64,000 nucleotides of DNA, taken from assembly GCA_965277595.1 (NCBI GenBank), contig CBDIDH010000002.1, positions 2,356,001 to 2,420,000 on the forward strand. The letters are read 5' to 3'. This document shows, piece by piece, positions 45,421 through 55,574 of this stretch. The first letter of the stretch is position 1; every line of letters begins with the position of its first letter. Position numbers and translations under genes: made by a program. The stretch is from CBDIDH01 sp965277595. Its GTDB lineage: Bacteria > Planctomycetota > Planctomycetia > Isosphaerales > Isosphaeraceae. The notes beneath the pieces are model-generated. The model searched no databases. It was not told the origin of the DNA and worked only from the letters and a program-made list of their open reading frames with translations.

Positions 45421-47493
45421 ATGGAGCCGGAAACCACCCCTACGCACGTAACCTTCGCCGCCGCCGTGCGCCTCCACCAGGCAGGAAACCTGGACGGGGC
45501 CGAGGTCGACTACCGGCGGGTGCTGGGAGTCGATCCGGGGCACGCCGACGCCTTGAACCTGCTCGGCGTCATCGACCACCAGAGGGGTCGTCACGCGGAG
45601 GCGGTCGCCAGGCTCGGCCGGGCCGTCGCCCTTGTCCCGGGGCGGCCGGACTATCACAACAACCTCGGCGTTGCCTTGAAGGGGGCGGGGCGTCTGGAAG
45701 AGGCCGTCAGCGCGTACCGGGAGGCGGTGCGGCTGTCCCCTGGGTATGCCGACGCGCGGGCCAACCTGGGGGTGGCGCTGCACGCCCTGGCCCGCCCAGA
45801 GGAAGCCGTGGCCCCGCTGGAGGAAGCGCTCCGCGCCTACCCCGATCACATTGGAGCCCTGTTCGCCCTGGCCAACGTCTGGTCCGACGCGGGTCAATAT
45901 GGGCGGGCCCTCCCATTGTATCGCCGAGCCCACGAACTGGCCCCGCGCCGGGCCGACGTGCTGAACAACCTGGGGATCGCCTTGCGGGAGGGCGGCCTTG
46001 TCTCGGAGGGCCTGGACGCCGCGCGGCGGGCCGTCGCCGTCGCCCCCGACGACCGCGACGTGCTTGCCATGCTCGGGGAGGCGCTGGCGAGTCAGGATCT
46101 GGTCGAGGAGGCGGCTGCCGCCTACACCGCCGCCGGCCGAGTCCAGCCGCACGAACCCCACTGGCCGGTCCGGGCCGCAGCGCTCTGCCCCGCCGTGTTC
46201 CCCGACGCCGCCGCGATCGACCGATACAGGGCCGATCTGGAGGCTGTGCTGGACGCGCACCGAGGCGGTGTGAGCCTGACGCCGTGGTCGGCCGCATCGG
46301 GCTGCCGCCCTTCGTTCAACCTGGCGCACCACGGCCGCAGCGACCGGGCGATCAAGGCCAAGTTCGCCGCCCTGTTCCGAAACACCTTCCCGGCCCGCGA
46401 GCCGCGCCCGGTGGATGGACAGCCTCGCGTTGGGTTCGTCGCCACCCGGCACCACGAAGGTGGGTTTCTGAGGAGCACCGCCGGCATTGTCGACAGGCTC
46501 GACCCGAAACTCTTTCAGGTCCAGGTGTTTGGTACTGCGGGCGGTCTGCCTCTTCTTCGAACCGGGATCAGACGGTCCGACGTGGAGTTTATCGCGATGC
46601 CCAACCGCCTTCTCGACGCGGCCGATCGGATCGCTAAATCCGGTTGCGATCTGCTCTATCACTGGCAGATCGGCAGTGACCCACTGAACTATTTCCTGCC
46701 ATTCTTCCGACCAGCGACCGTGCAATGCACGTCTTGGGGAACGCACGTGACGTCGGGTATCCCGGCGGTAGACTATTATCTCTCATCGGACTTGATCGAG
46801 CCGCCCGGCTCCGAGGCGTGCTACACGGAGAAGCTCATCCGCATGGCGACCCTGCCGCCCTACCAGCACTTCATCTACCGACCGGACCCGCAGGCACTTC
46901 GGTCGGAGTTCGGACTCCCGGAAGGCCGTCGCCTTTATACTTGCCTTCAGAGGTTAACGAAGCTGCATCCCGACGTTGACCTCCTGTTCGCCGGGATTCT
47001 CGATCGCGACCGATCTGGATTGATTCTTTTACTCGAAGATAGCGCACGCAAGGCAACCGATCGTCTCCAGGCGCGACTTCTAGCGAGGTTGCCCGACCTG
47101 GCTGACCGGGTGGTGTTCCTGCCGAGAGGTTCGGAGGCATCCTACCTGCGATTGCTCTCGCTCTCCGACGTGGTGTTGGACCCGCCGCACTACGGGGGCG
47201 GTTTCAGCGCGTATGACGCCTTTGGACTGGGCCTACCTGTGGTGACGCTGCCCGGGGCACGGCATATCAGTCGATATGCGTTAGGTTGTTATCGGAAGAT
47301 GGGTATATCCGGGCTGGCGGTTGGTTCCGTTGACAAATACGTCGACCTGGCCTGCCGGCTGGCCTGGGACCGTGACTACCGCGACTCAGTCGGAGAGCAG
47401 ATCAGGTCTGCGAGCCCGGTCCTTTTCGAGGACCCCGAAACCGTCGCCGAGCATGAGCGGTTATTTATCACGGCGTTGGCTCGGCGGTCCTGA
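45421..47493 (+). CDS. TPR-repeat O-GlcNAc-transferase-like (GT41/SPINDLY) glycosyltransferase
   Basis: 690 residues. The first 270 residues are TPR repeats (e.g. AVRLHQAGNLDGAEVDYRRVLGVDPGHADALNLLGVIDH and ARPEEAVAPLEEALRAYPDHIGALFALANVWSDAGQ). From about 335 comes the GT41 region: VGFVATRHHEGGFLRSTAGIV, the characteristic ATVQCTSWGTHVTSGIPAVDYYLSSDLIEPPGSEACYTEKLIRM and FLPRGSEASYLRLLSLSDVVLDPPHYGGGFSAYDAFGLGLPVVTLPG. Family members transfer GlcNAc or fucose from a nucleotide sugar to Ser/Thr of proteins in the cytosol. It sits immediately upstream of the giant RHS gene, so that protein is a candidate acceptor; this is inference. Confidence 0.9.
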   Translation: MEPETTPTHVTFAAAVRLHQAGNLDGAEVDYRRVLGVDPGHADALNLLGVIDHQRGRHAEAVARLGRAVALVPGRPDYHNNLGVALKGAGRLEEAVSAYREAVRLSPGYADARANLGVALHALARPEEAVAPLEEALRAYPDHIGALFALANVWSDAGQYGRALPLYRRAHELAPRRADVLNNLGIALREGGLVSEGLDAARRAVAVAPDDRDVLAMLGEALASQDLVEEAAAAYTAAGRVQPHEPHWPVRAAALCPAVFPDAAAIDRYRADLEAVLDAHRGGVSLTPWSAASGCRPSFNLAHHGRSDRAIKAKFAALFRNTFPAREPRPVDGQPRVGFVATRHHEGGFLRSTAGIVDRLDPKLFQVQVFGTAGGLPLLRTGIRRSDVEFIAMPNRLLDAADRIAKSGCDLLYHWQIGSDPLNYFLPFFRPATVQCTSWGTHVTSGIPAVDYYLSSDLIEPPGSEACYTEKLIRMATLPPYQHFIYRPDPQALRSEFGLPEGRRLYTCLQRLTKLHPDVDLLFAGILDRDRSGLILLLEDSARKATDRLQARLLARLPDLADRVVFLPRGSEASYLRLLSLSDVVLDPPHYGGGFSAYDAFGLGLPVVTLPGARHISRYALGCYRKMGISGLAVGSVDKYVDLACRLAWDRDYRDSVGEQIRSASPVLFEDPETVAEHERLFITALARRS

Positions 47494-47908
47494 CCGGAAT
47501 CTTCCCTTTTCCAGAATTGGGAGAGGGGTTTGCGGTCCGAACACCACAATTTGCGAAACGTCTGTGGCGAAAAAGTGGAGTCATTTTCAACCATCCAGTC
47601 GAGCATACAAAGTTCTTGGAATACGTAAGTCTAGCCGCTACAGATATTTAAAGACGAAGGTTTAGGATTCTTGACTACTTTGCGGGGATTGTATTTGACA
47701 CCGCAGCCTATGGTCGAATAAGTTTGCAACCCAGATATGCGTCTGCATCCATTACCGAATGGGTTCGCGGTCGCAGTTCCGCACGCGAGGCATCCCCGCA
47801 GTCTTTCTATCAGTCCGGTCCGTCAACGCCCCCTCAGGTCCGAGAGCTGCCCACTTGGTTGTGGGCAGGTGTCGAGGTCTGTTCGCGCCCCCCCCATAGG
47901 ATCGCATC
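47494..47908. other. 415-bp intergenic region with a leader hairpin before the RHS gene
   Basis: A GC hairpin CTGCCCAC-TTGGTT-GTGGGCAG at 47847-47868 lies about 40 bp before the RHS start. The middle is AT-richer (47,580-47,720). It may be a leader structure or an attenuator. No coding sequence is supported. Confidence 0.45.
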
Positions 47909-50900
47909 ATGAACCGTCGGCTCCCTCCCACCCGCCGCTCGCGCCGCCCCCTTCGGCTTGCTCTGGAGACGTTGGAGTCGCGTCAACTTCTGGCCGTTAC
48001 TGTCACGGATCTGGCTCACAACGTCACCGAGCCGTACACCGATGGCTCAATCGCCCCCAACAACGCCAACTTCGTGGTGACCGACTCATCGGGTTATAGC
48101 TACAACGCGATGCTGACGTTCAAGATCACAGCCGCGACGGAAGTGTCTCAGATCGCAATCCACGAGGACAGCCCGAATGGCTCTCCTGTAACCGCCAGTT
48201 ACAGTGGCGACGAAGGCACCGTTGATCTCTACCGCCCCCTGTACTTCACCGTCTACGTGAACGGTCCGAATTTCGATAGCAGCACGCCGCCCGCTCTCGA
48301 CGTGCCGGTTACGTTTCAGATCCTTGGGGTGTCCACTTGCTGTGGCGGGAGCACGAGCGTCGGCTCTCCTTCAACCGACACGGTCACCCTCAACTTCCCG
48401 GCCACCCCGGACTTCATCGTAGTGCTGATCGTCTGCCCGTTCTGCGACCCGGGTCCGCTGGAGACCACGGGGAGCGCCGGCACCGGCAACACCACCCCAG
48501 CGGCCATGTCACCGGCGGGGGTGGCGTACGGCAGCGGAGGGGTAAGCCCGAGGGCGCAGTCCGTGCTGCAATCCTCGGGGTTCGGCACCCTGCACACCGG
48601 GGTCGACCTGGGCTGGACAAACGCGGCGGGGTACGACAACACCGGCAACGGGTCGCTCTTCGGGGAGAACATGTCCAACCCCGATCTACCTTACCTGGAG
48701 CAAGGCGGGACAGGCGGCATCACGGCTGTGGAAGACGCCGGCAACGCCATCAACTTCGCTTACAACAGCGGCACCGGCGCATATACTCCCGAGTTCTTCA
48801 GCCAGGATGCGCTAGCGACTGACGGGTCTGGCGGCCTCAAACTGACCCAGTCCGACGGGACCACGATCGATTACTACGGTTTTGGCTCGGGCATACCCAC
48901 CGCCCAGCAGGGGCAGCTCGAATCCTACACGGACGCTCAGGGAGACACGACTTCCACGACGTACAATACCTCCGGTCAACTTACCTCATTGCAACGTACC
49001 GATGGGACGACCATTTCGTCCTACCTCTACTCGTACGTCTCGGGCGGGGTTAACGCCGGTCTGGTTTCAAGCGTGGCATGGCAAAGCGGACCCGTGGGCG
49101 GGACGCTGGCCACTATCCAGCAGGTCGCCTTCACCTATTACGATGGCACGACGTCCTACGGCAACCAGCGGGACCTGGAGAAGGAAACTCTCGAAGACGC
49201 CTCGGGCAACGCAATTGGCACCACCTATTACCGCTACTACACCGCCGCCGATGTCGCCGCTGGGGCGAACGGGTACGTCGGTGCCTTGAAGTATCAGTTC
49301 AACCCCGAGTCCTACGCCCGGTTGGTCGCGGCAGTCGGAGACCCGACCACGGCTTCCGATTCCTCCGTGGCACCCTACGCCGACCAGTATTATGAGTACG
49401 ACTCCTCACACCGCGTGACCAAGACGGTCGTGCAAGGGGCCGGGTGCTCTTGCTCGGGGTCGACCGGCCAGGGATCATTCACCTACGCCTACACCACCAG
49501 CACGGACGCCGCCGGCCCCAACTCATGGCAGACCAAGACCGTCGAAACCTTGCCAGACGGCAGTCAGAACATCGTCTTCACCAACTCGTTCGGCGAGGTG
49601 ATGTTCAAGGCGACCTACGACCCCAGCGACGCGAACAATTCGGCCCTCAACGGCCTGGTCTGGGGAACAGATTACCGCTATGACAGCGCCGGGAGGCTGA
49701 TCCAGACGGCGCAGCCTTCGGCCGTCACCATCACCAGCCTCAGCGTCCTGAACAGCGCCGCGTCGGCCAACGCGGACATCGTCGGGGCCGGTTACTCGGG
49801 ATCAGGCACGTACCAGTACCTCGCTCCGTCTACCGGGGTCATCGACCTGACCGACTACGGCACATCCACCACCGCGACCTCGACCACCCCCGGCGATGTC
49901 ACCGGCTACCTCAAGGACGACAAGGTCCAGAACGGCTTCTCAGGAACGCCGATCCTGCTCGACAGCACTCAGTACGTCAGTCATACCCCGACCGGGGGCG
50001 CCACGACTTACCCGGTGGCGACCTCGACGGTTTACCGCAACACCGACGGCACCGGCGCCGAGACGACGAGTTACGCCTACACCTGGTTCAGCGGCACGAA
50101 TCAGATGCAATCACAGGCCGTCAGCGCGCCGGTGATCTCCTCGGGCCAGAACGGGCCAGGCACCGCCGATGTCACCACCACCGTCTATGACGTTTACGGC
50201 CGACCGATCTGGACCAGGGACGGCGACGGGATTATCAACTATGCAGCCTACGACCCCGCCACCGGAGCGGTCGTCAAGTCGATCCAGGACGTTGATACCA
50301 CGCAGACGTCCGAGTTCACCGGCCTCCCTTCGGGATGGTCAACGCCCGCCGGGGGCGGCTTGAACCTGGTGACGACGTACCAGGTCGACAGCCAGGGGCG
50401 AACCACCAAGAAGACCGACCCGGACGGGAACGTCACTAATACCGTTTACGACGACGTCGACCACGAGGTCCGCGTCTACCCGGGCTGGAATGCCGCCACC
50501 GGGACGACGACCGGCCCCACCCAGGTGACCCGCGAGGACTACGCCGGCAGCTACCTCGAAACCCTGACGATGTCGGCGGCTCCGGCCGTCTCGGGGACCG
50601 CCGGTAGTTATGTACCAACCGGGGCCGAGGCGATCTCGGGCCTTCAAACGCTGACGCGCACCTACATGGACAACGCGGGCCGTGCGATCGAGAAGGATGA
50701 CTATTTCAGCTTCACCGGGGTGACCTATTCGACCGCCAAGTATCTCGGGACGGCAGGGACGAATTATTACGTGACCTCCTACGGCTACGACGACGTCGGC
50801 CGACTCTCGCACGTGGTTGATCCCAATGGCACGATCACCGACACGTACTATGACGCCCTGGGTCGGCCGGTGAGCGTCTATGTCGGGACGACGTCCAGCA

Positions 50901-53900
50901 CTACCCCGACCGAGGAATGGGCATCCGGCCACATCGGCATGACCCTGGTGACCAGTGACCAGTACGACGGCAACGGCGTGGGCGACGGCAACCTGATTCA
51001 GATGACGCAATACCCGGATGCCTCGTCGTCCGACAACCGGGTGACGCAGTATGCTTACGACTGGCGAGACCGGCTGGTGGCGACCAAGGCGGGGGTGCAA
51101 TCGACCGAGGACACGACGACCGGACGGCCGATCACGTACTCCGACCTGGACAACCTGGGCGAGGTGACCGCCGTCTCGGTCTACGACGGCGACGGTGTCA
51201 CGCTTACGAGCACGAAGCCCAGCGCCTCGCTGCTGCGGGCCTACACCGTAACCAGCTACGATGATCAGGGACGGGTTTACCTGGTCCAGCAGTACGACGT
51301 GAATCCGTCGACGGGGTCGGTCTCGACGAACGCCCTGACTACGAAGAAGTTTTACGACCATCGGGGCGATCTGATCGCGGTGTCGGCCCCCGGCGGCCTC
51401 TGGACCAAGACCCAGTACGACGGAGCCGGGCGGGTCACTTCCGTGGCTCAGACCGACGGGGCAGGCGCCATGACGCCGACGCCGACTCCCACCCCTACGC
51501 CGACCCCAACTCCCACACCAACGCCGACTCCCACACCAACGCCCACGTTTGTCGGTAGGGATACGACAACCCTCGGCAACTGGGCGTCTACTTACGGCGC
51601 TGACGGTTATGATCTGGCCGGCGGCCCATCCTCGCTCCCTTCCTATGCCACCGTTTCCGTCACCGCGACGATTTACACCTGGGCACCCTCGACTACCGAC
51701 TCCCGCGCTCTGGTCAACCCCGCCTCTGGCGCCACCGCAAACCTCGCCGCCGCCTGGAATCAGGCCCCCAGTATTTCCATCGACGTCCACCTGACCGATG
51801 GCCAGACGCACGAGGTCGCGCTCTACGCCGTCGACTGGGACGGTTATGTCGGCGGCCGGAGCGAGACCGTCACGTTGACCAACGATGCCACCGGCGCCGT
51901 GATTGATACCAGGACGCTGACGAATTTTGGTGGAGGCGAGTACCTCGTCTGGAACCTTCAGGGCAACGTCACCATCACGGTGACCAACGACAACCCCTCA
52001 TCGAATGTCCTGGTCAACGGTCTGTTCTTCGGTCCCCCGGCGGCAGCGTTTCCCACCCCGACGCTGTCAGCCGGTTCCGCCGCGTTCACCGGAACGGACA
52101 CGACGACCGAGGGTAACTGGACGTCCTCCTACGGCGCTGATGGCTATGATCTGTCCGGCGGTCCGGCTTCGCTCCCTTCCTATGCCACCGTCTCGGTTGC
52201 CGCACCTGTTTACACATGGTCCGACTCGACGACTGATCCCCGCGCTCTGACTAACCCCGCCCCCAGCGCGACCGGGAGCCTCGCCGCCTCCGCCTTCGCG
52301 GCGAACAACCTCACAATCGACATTCATCTCACCGACGGCCATGCGCACCAGATCGCCCTCTATGCCCTGGACTGGGATGCCTATTACGGCGGCCGGAATG
52401 AGACCGTGACGTTGACCGACGACGTCACCGGCGCCGTGCTCGACACCAGGACCTTGACGAATTTCGAGGACGGCGTCTACCTGTCCTGGACGATCCAGGG
52501 TGACGTGACGATCACGGTGACCAACAACATCGCAGGTCCGAACGTCGTGGCCAGCGGCCTGTTCTTCGGACCCGCCCCCTCCGCATGGGCCGCCGCCTCG
52601 ACGACCGCCGGGGACCATGTCCTGACTCAGACGCAGACGACCTACGACGGTGACGGCAACCCGATCCTGGTGACGACCAAGGACCGGTTCGACAACGATA
52701 CGTCGAGCGACACCGGCCCCTTGGGTAACTCGACGACCGGCCCCAAAGCCCGTGTCTCCTACGTCGCCAATTACTACGACGCGGCGAACCGTCAAACCGC
52801 GACGGTGAACGTCGGAACCAACGGCGGGTCCGCCTACACGCGGCCGTCGTCCGCCCCGTCCCGATCGGACACCGTGCTGGTGACCAGTGATACGTATAAC
52901 GCCGCCGGTTGGGTTCAAACCGAGACCGATCCCCGGGGAATCGTCACGCGGACGACCTACGATGCCCTGGGCCGGCCAACCCAGGTGATCGATGACTACG
53001 ATTATACGATCGGCCTGGGGTTGCCCACCAACTTGGCCAACCAGACCACGGCCTACACCTACGACGGCCTTGGGCACACGACCTCGGTCACCGTCGTGAT
53101 GCCCTCGGGGACGCCCAACCAGACGACCGCGTTCGTCTACGGGGTGACCACGGCCGGCGGCAGCGGGGTCAACTCGAACGACCTGCTGGCGACGACCGAG
53201 AACCCCGACCCGACGACCGGCGACCCCAGCACCTCCGCGTCCAACCAGACCTCTGTTCAATATAACGCCCTGGGCCAGAAGATCAGCGCTACCGACCCCA
53301 ACGGGACGACGCACGCCTACGCCTATGACGTCCTCGGACGGCTGGTCAGCGACGCCGTGACGACCCTCGGCACCGGCGTCGACGGCGCCGTCCGGCGGCT
53401 CACGATCTCCTACAACTCCGCCGGTCAAGCCTTTTTGTACACGAGTTACAACGCCGCCAGTGGCGGGAGCGTCGTCAACCAGGTCGAGGACGTGTATAAC
53501 GGACTGGGCCAGTTGACCGGCGAGTATCAGGAGCAAGGCGGCGCGGTCAACGTGTCGACCACCCCCGAAGTCCTGTACGCCTACACCGAGATGTCGGGCG
53601 GCCAAAACAACAGCCGATTGACCTCGATGACCGACCCCAACGGCCGGGTGGTCGACTACGTGTACAATTCGGGCCTCGACTCGGCGATCAGTCGAATCAG
53701 CGCCCTGGCCGACGACAGCGGGGGCAGCCCGAGCACGACGCTTCAAGCGTATTCGTATCTCGGTCTGGGCACGATCGTCGTGGAGGACGACGCGCAGGCC
53801 GGCGTCAAGTTGACCTACATCCAGCAGTCCGGGGACAGCAACGCAAACACCGACGGCGGGGATCGATACACGGGGCTCGATCGGTTCGGCCGGGTAATCG

Positions 53901-55489
53901 ATCAGAACTGGATCAACACGAGCACAGGCGCGGCGGTCGATCGGCTCCAGTACACCTACGACCGCGACGGCGACGTCGTCTCACGAGACAACCTGGTCGA
54001 CACCGCGTTGAGCCAGCTCTATTCCAACGACAACCTGGGACGGCTGTTCAGCTTCTCCCAGGGGACGCTCTCCGGGGGCGCGATCTCCAGCCCGACGTCG
54101 AGCCAGTCGTGGAGCCTGGACGCCTTGGGCAACTGGTCGGGCGAGACAACCGGCGGCACGACAGTCACGAAGTCGTTCAACACGCAGAACCAGGCCACAG
54201 GCGTTTCAAGCGGGACCGCCCCGACATTCGACGCCAGCGGCAACACGGTCACGGATTCGGGGGACACCTACGTCTACGACGCCTGGAACCGTCTGGTCGC
54301 GGTCAAGAACTCAGGCGGGACGACGGAGGCGGCATACGCCTACGACGCGCTCGGGCGGCGGGTCACGGAGACTTATTCGGGGTCGAGCACGACGAACCAC
54401 CTCTATTACTCATCACAGTGGCAGGTGATCGAGGAGCGGCAAAACGGCACGGCGACCTCGAACGTGAGCCAGCAATACGTCTGGGGCCTGGCGAACGTCG
54501 ACGCGCTGGTGCTCCGCGACACGTACACGAGCGGGTCTGTGTCGCAACGGCTCTACGCGCTGCAAGACGCCAACCTGAACGTGACTGCGTTGATCGGGAC
54601 CACCGGGGCGGTAGAGGAGCGTTACGTCTACGACCCGTACGGGGACGTGGCGGTGCTCACCGCAAGCGGATCGCCGGTGACGGGGAACCTGAGCAGTTAT
54701 GGCTGGCAATACCTGTTCCAGGGGGGTAGACTGGACGAGGTGACGGGATGGTACGGGTTCAGGAACCGAGATTACATCGCGACCGAGGGGAGATGGGCGG
54801 AGAGGGACCCGTGGGGGTTCGGAGGTGGTGACCTAAACCTCTACCGCTTTGTAGACAATAGACCTACTAACGGGAACGATCCCCTTGGTCTCGACACTGC
54901 GGGTGCGACTGGCGGGGCAGTAGACGGAGCTCTCTTGGGAGGTGGAACAGGCTTTCTGATCGGTCTTGCAATAGGCGGCCCGATTGGGGGTGCCATAGGC
55001 GGTGGCATCGGCTTTGTGGGGGGGGGGCTCGGAGGTTGGGGCAACGGATCGACTCAAACGGGTTTCATGAATGGAACTTCTGGCGGTTTAGTTCCGGGGG
55101 CCGTTGCTGGGATTGGCGGAGGTCTGCTTGGTGGTGGCGCTGGACTTATTTTGGCGGAGCCAGCCGCTGCCAGTGTAGCTGCGGGAGGCGCTGCCACCAC
55201 AGGACAGGAATTGGTTAGACCAGGCGGACGCTTGTCGCAAATCCTGCAGGGAATGCAAAATGCATACGACAATTGCCCGACTAGTTCACGTGACGAGTCT
55301 ATGCGACTTATAGCAGATGTAACAATGGAGCTCGGCTTTGAGCCTGGACAACTTATAAACGTTTCCGAATACTCGAATGGCGGTCCAGCAATCCTTCAAA
55401 ACTTTGGAGGTGTCATCACTACCCTCATGCAGGATGGAACGATTATTGTGGAGAAGGGTGGCCAAGTCATTTTGATTCTTGTCAAATAA
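47909..55489 (+). CDS. Giant RHS/YD-repeat surface or polymorphic-toxin-type protein with LEPR-XLL-like N-terminus
   Basis: 2,526 residues. The start RRPLRLALETLESRQLLAV (to residue 30) is the LEPR-XLL-like motif of planctomycete secreted proteins. YD repeats (GRPVSVYVG, YDVYGRPIW, YDDVGRLSHVVDPNG) fill about 300-1180 and 1560-2300. A Thr-Pro linker at 1189-1212 (12 TP pairs) leads into two tandem copies of a 165-residue module (about 1214-1555) with TTTxGNWxxxYGADGYDL. The RHS-core end WYGFRNRDYIATEGRW and NDPLGLD (near 2324) close the shell, as in polymorphic toxins, and the final 200 residues (Gly-rich helical GGAVDGALLGGGTGF, then an unrelated domain) are lower in GC. The tip's activity is not recognised. 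Confidence 0.88.
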   Translation: MNRRLPPTRRSRRPLRLALETLESRQLLAVTVTDLAHNVTEPYTDGSIAPNNANFVVTDSSGYSYNAMLTFKITAATEVSQIAIHEDSPNGSPVTASYSGDEGTVDLYRPLYFTVYVNGPNFDSSTPPALDVPVTFQILGVSTCCGGSTSVGSPSTDTVTLNFPATPDFIVVLIVCPFCDPGPLETTGSAGTGNTTPAAMSPAGVAYGSGGVSPRAQSVLQSSGFGTLHTGVDLGWTNAAGYDNTGNGSLFGENMSNPDLPYLEQGGTGGITAVEDAGNAINFAYNSGTGAYTPEFFSQDALATDGSGGLKLTQSDGTTIDYYGFGSGIPTAQQGQLESYTDAQGDTTSTTYNTSGQLTSLQRTDGTTISSYLYSYVSGGVNAGLVSSVAWQSGPVGGTLATIQQVAFTYYDGTTSYGNQRDLEKETLEDASGNAIGTTYYRYYTAADVAAGANGYVGALKYQFNPESYARLVAAVGDPTTASDSSVAPYADQYYEYDSSHRVTKTVVQGAGCSCSGSTGQGSFTYAYTTSTDAAGPNSWQTKTVETLPDGSQNIVFTNSFGEVMFKATYDPSDANNSALNGLVWGTDYRYDSAGRLIQTAQPSAVTITSLSVLNSAASANADIVGAGYSGSGTYQYLAPSTGVIDLTDYGTSTTATSTTPGDVTGYLKDDKVQNGFSGTPILLDSTQYVSHTPTGGATTYPVATSTVYRNTDGTGAETTSYAYTWFSGTNQMQSQAVSAPVISSGQNGPGTADVTTTVYDVYGRPIWTRDGDGIINYAAYDPATGAVVKSIQDVDTTQTSEFTGLPSGWSTPAGGGLNLVTTYQVDSQGRTTKKTDPDGNVTNTVYDDVDHEVRVYPGWNAATGTTTGPTQVTREDYAGSYLETLTMSAAPAVSGTAGSYVPTGAEAISGLQTLTRTYMDNAGRAIEKDDYFSFTGVTYSTAKYLGTAGTNYYVTSYGYDDVGRLSHVVDPNGTITDTYYDALGRPVSVYVGTTSSTTPTEEWASGHIGMTLVTSDQYDGNGVGDGNLIQMTQYPDASSSDNRVTQYAYDWRDRLVATKAGVQSTEDTTTGRPITYSDLDNLGEVTAVSVYDGDGVTLTSTKPSASLLRAYTVTSYDDQGRVYLVQQYDVNPSTGSVSTNALTTKKFYDHRGDLIAVSAPGGLWTKTQYDGAGRVTSVAQTDGAGAMTPTPTPTPTPTPTPTPTPTPTPTPTFVGRDTTTLGNWASTYGADGYDLAGGPSSLPSYATVSVTATIYTWAPSTTDSRALVNPASGATANLAAAWNQAPSISIDVHLTDGQTHEVALYAVDWDGYVGGRSETVTLTNDATGAVIDTRTLTNFGGGEYLVWNLQGNVTITVTNDNPSSNVLVNGLFFGPPAAAFPTPTLSAGSAAFTGTDTTTEGNWTSSYGADGYDLSGGPASLPSYATVSVAAPVYTWSDSTTDPRALTNPAPSATGSLAASAFAANNLTIDIHLTDGHAHQIALYALDWDAYYGGRNETVTLTDDVTGAVLDTRTLTNFEDGVYLSWTIQGDVTITVTNNIAGPNVVASGLFFGPAPSAWAAASTTAGDHVLTQTQTTYDGDGNPILVTTKDRFDNDTSSDTGPLGNSTTGPKARVSYVANYYDAANRQTATVNVGTNGGSAYTRPSSAPSRSDTVLVTSDTYNAAGWVQTETDPRGIVTRTTYDALGRPTQVIDDYDYTIGLGLPTNLANQTTAYTYDGLGHTTSVTVVMPSGTPNQTTAFVYGVTTAGGSGVNSNDLLATTENPDPTTGDPSTSASNQTSVQYNALGQKISATDPNGTTHAYAYDVLGRLVSDAVTTLGTGVDGAVRRLTISYNSAGQAFLYTSYNAASGGSVVNQVEDVYNGLGQLTGEYQEQGGAVNVSTTPEVLYAYTEMSGGQNNSRLTSMTDPNGRVVDYVYNSGLDSAISRISALADDSGGSPSTTLQAYSYLGLGTIVVEDDAQAGVKLTYIQQSGDSNANTDGGDRYTGLDRFGRVIDQNWINTSTGAAVDRLQYTYDRDGDVVSRDNLVDTALSQLYSNDNLGRLFSFSQGTLSGGAISSPTSSQSWSLDALGNWSGETTGGTTVTKSFNTQNQATGVSSGTAPTFDASGNTVTDSGDTYVYDAWNRLVAVKNSGGTTEAAYAYDALGRRVTETYSGSSTTNHLYYSSQWQVIEERQNGTATSNVSQQYVWGLANVDALVLRDTYTSGSVSQRLYALQDANLNVTALIGTTGAVEERYVYDPYGDVAVLTASGSPVTGNLSSYGWQYLFQGGRLDEVTGWYGFRNRDYIATEGRWAERDPWGFGGGDLNLYRFVDNRPTNGNDPLGLDTAGATGGAVDGALLGGGTGFLIGLAIGGPIGGAIGGGIGFVGGGLGGWGNGSTQTGFMNGTSGGLVPGAVAGIGGGLLGGGAGLILAEPAAASVAAGGAATTGQELVRPGGRLSQILQGMQNAYDNCPTSSRDESMRLIADVTMELGFEPGQLINVSEYSNGGPAILQNFGGVITTLMQDGTIIVEKGGQVILILVK
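51473..51544 (+). repeat. Thr-Pro hexanucleotide repeat in the RHS gene
   Basis: Twelve ACN-CCN codon pairs in a row with varied third positions, encoding a stiff Thr-Pro linker; slippage or expansion is possible. Confidence 0.85.
51548..52574 (+). repeat. Tandem duplication of a 165-residue module inside the RHS protein
   Basis: The copies begin FVGRDTTTLGNW and FTGTDTTTEGNW and end NGLFFGPP and SGLFFGPA. Both share YGADGYDL, LPSYATVSV, HLTDGxxHxxALYAxDWDxY and TRTLTNF. DNA of the two copies is clearly similar but not identical, so the duplication is not very recent. They interrupt the YD-repeat shell and may be a carbohydrate-binding insert. Confidence 0.8.
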
Positions 55490-55574
55490 AAATCCAAACT
55501 GATTTTTGCCTCTCCTTAAATTGGGCGGGGGCAAGGCACCGGCTTTCTTTCTATAAGCGATGAGGAGACAAGAA

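Noticed and set aside
51473..51544. Thr-Pro repeat as a possible CRISPR or minisatellite array
   Set aside because: No spacers; it is an in-frame codon-pair repeat inside a protein.
50339..53746. Long minus-strand frames opposite the RHS gene
   Set aside because: Val/Arg/Gly-rich antisense frames; the plus strand has clear YD repeats.
54109..54729. 206-codon frame in the RHS gene, +2 shift
   Set aside because: Arg/Gly-rich shadow of the RHS frame.
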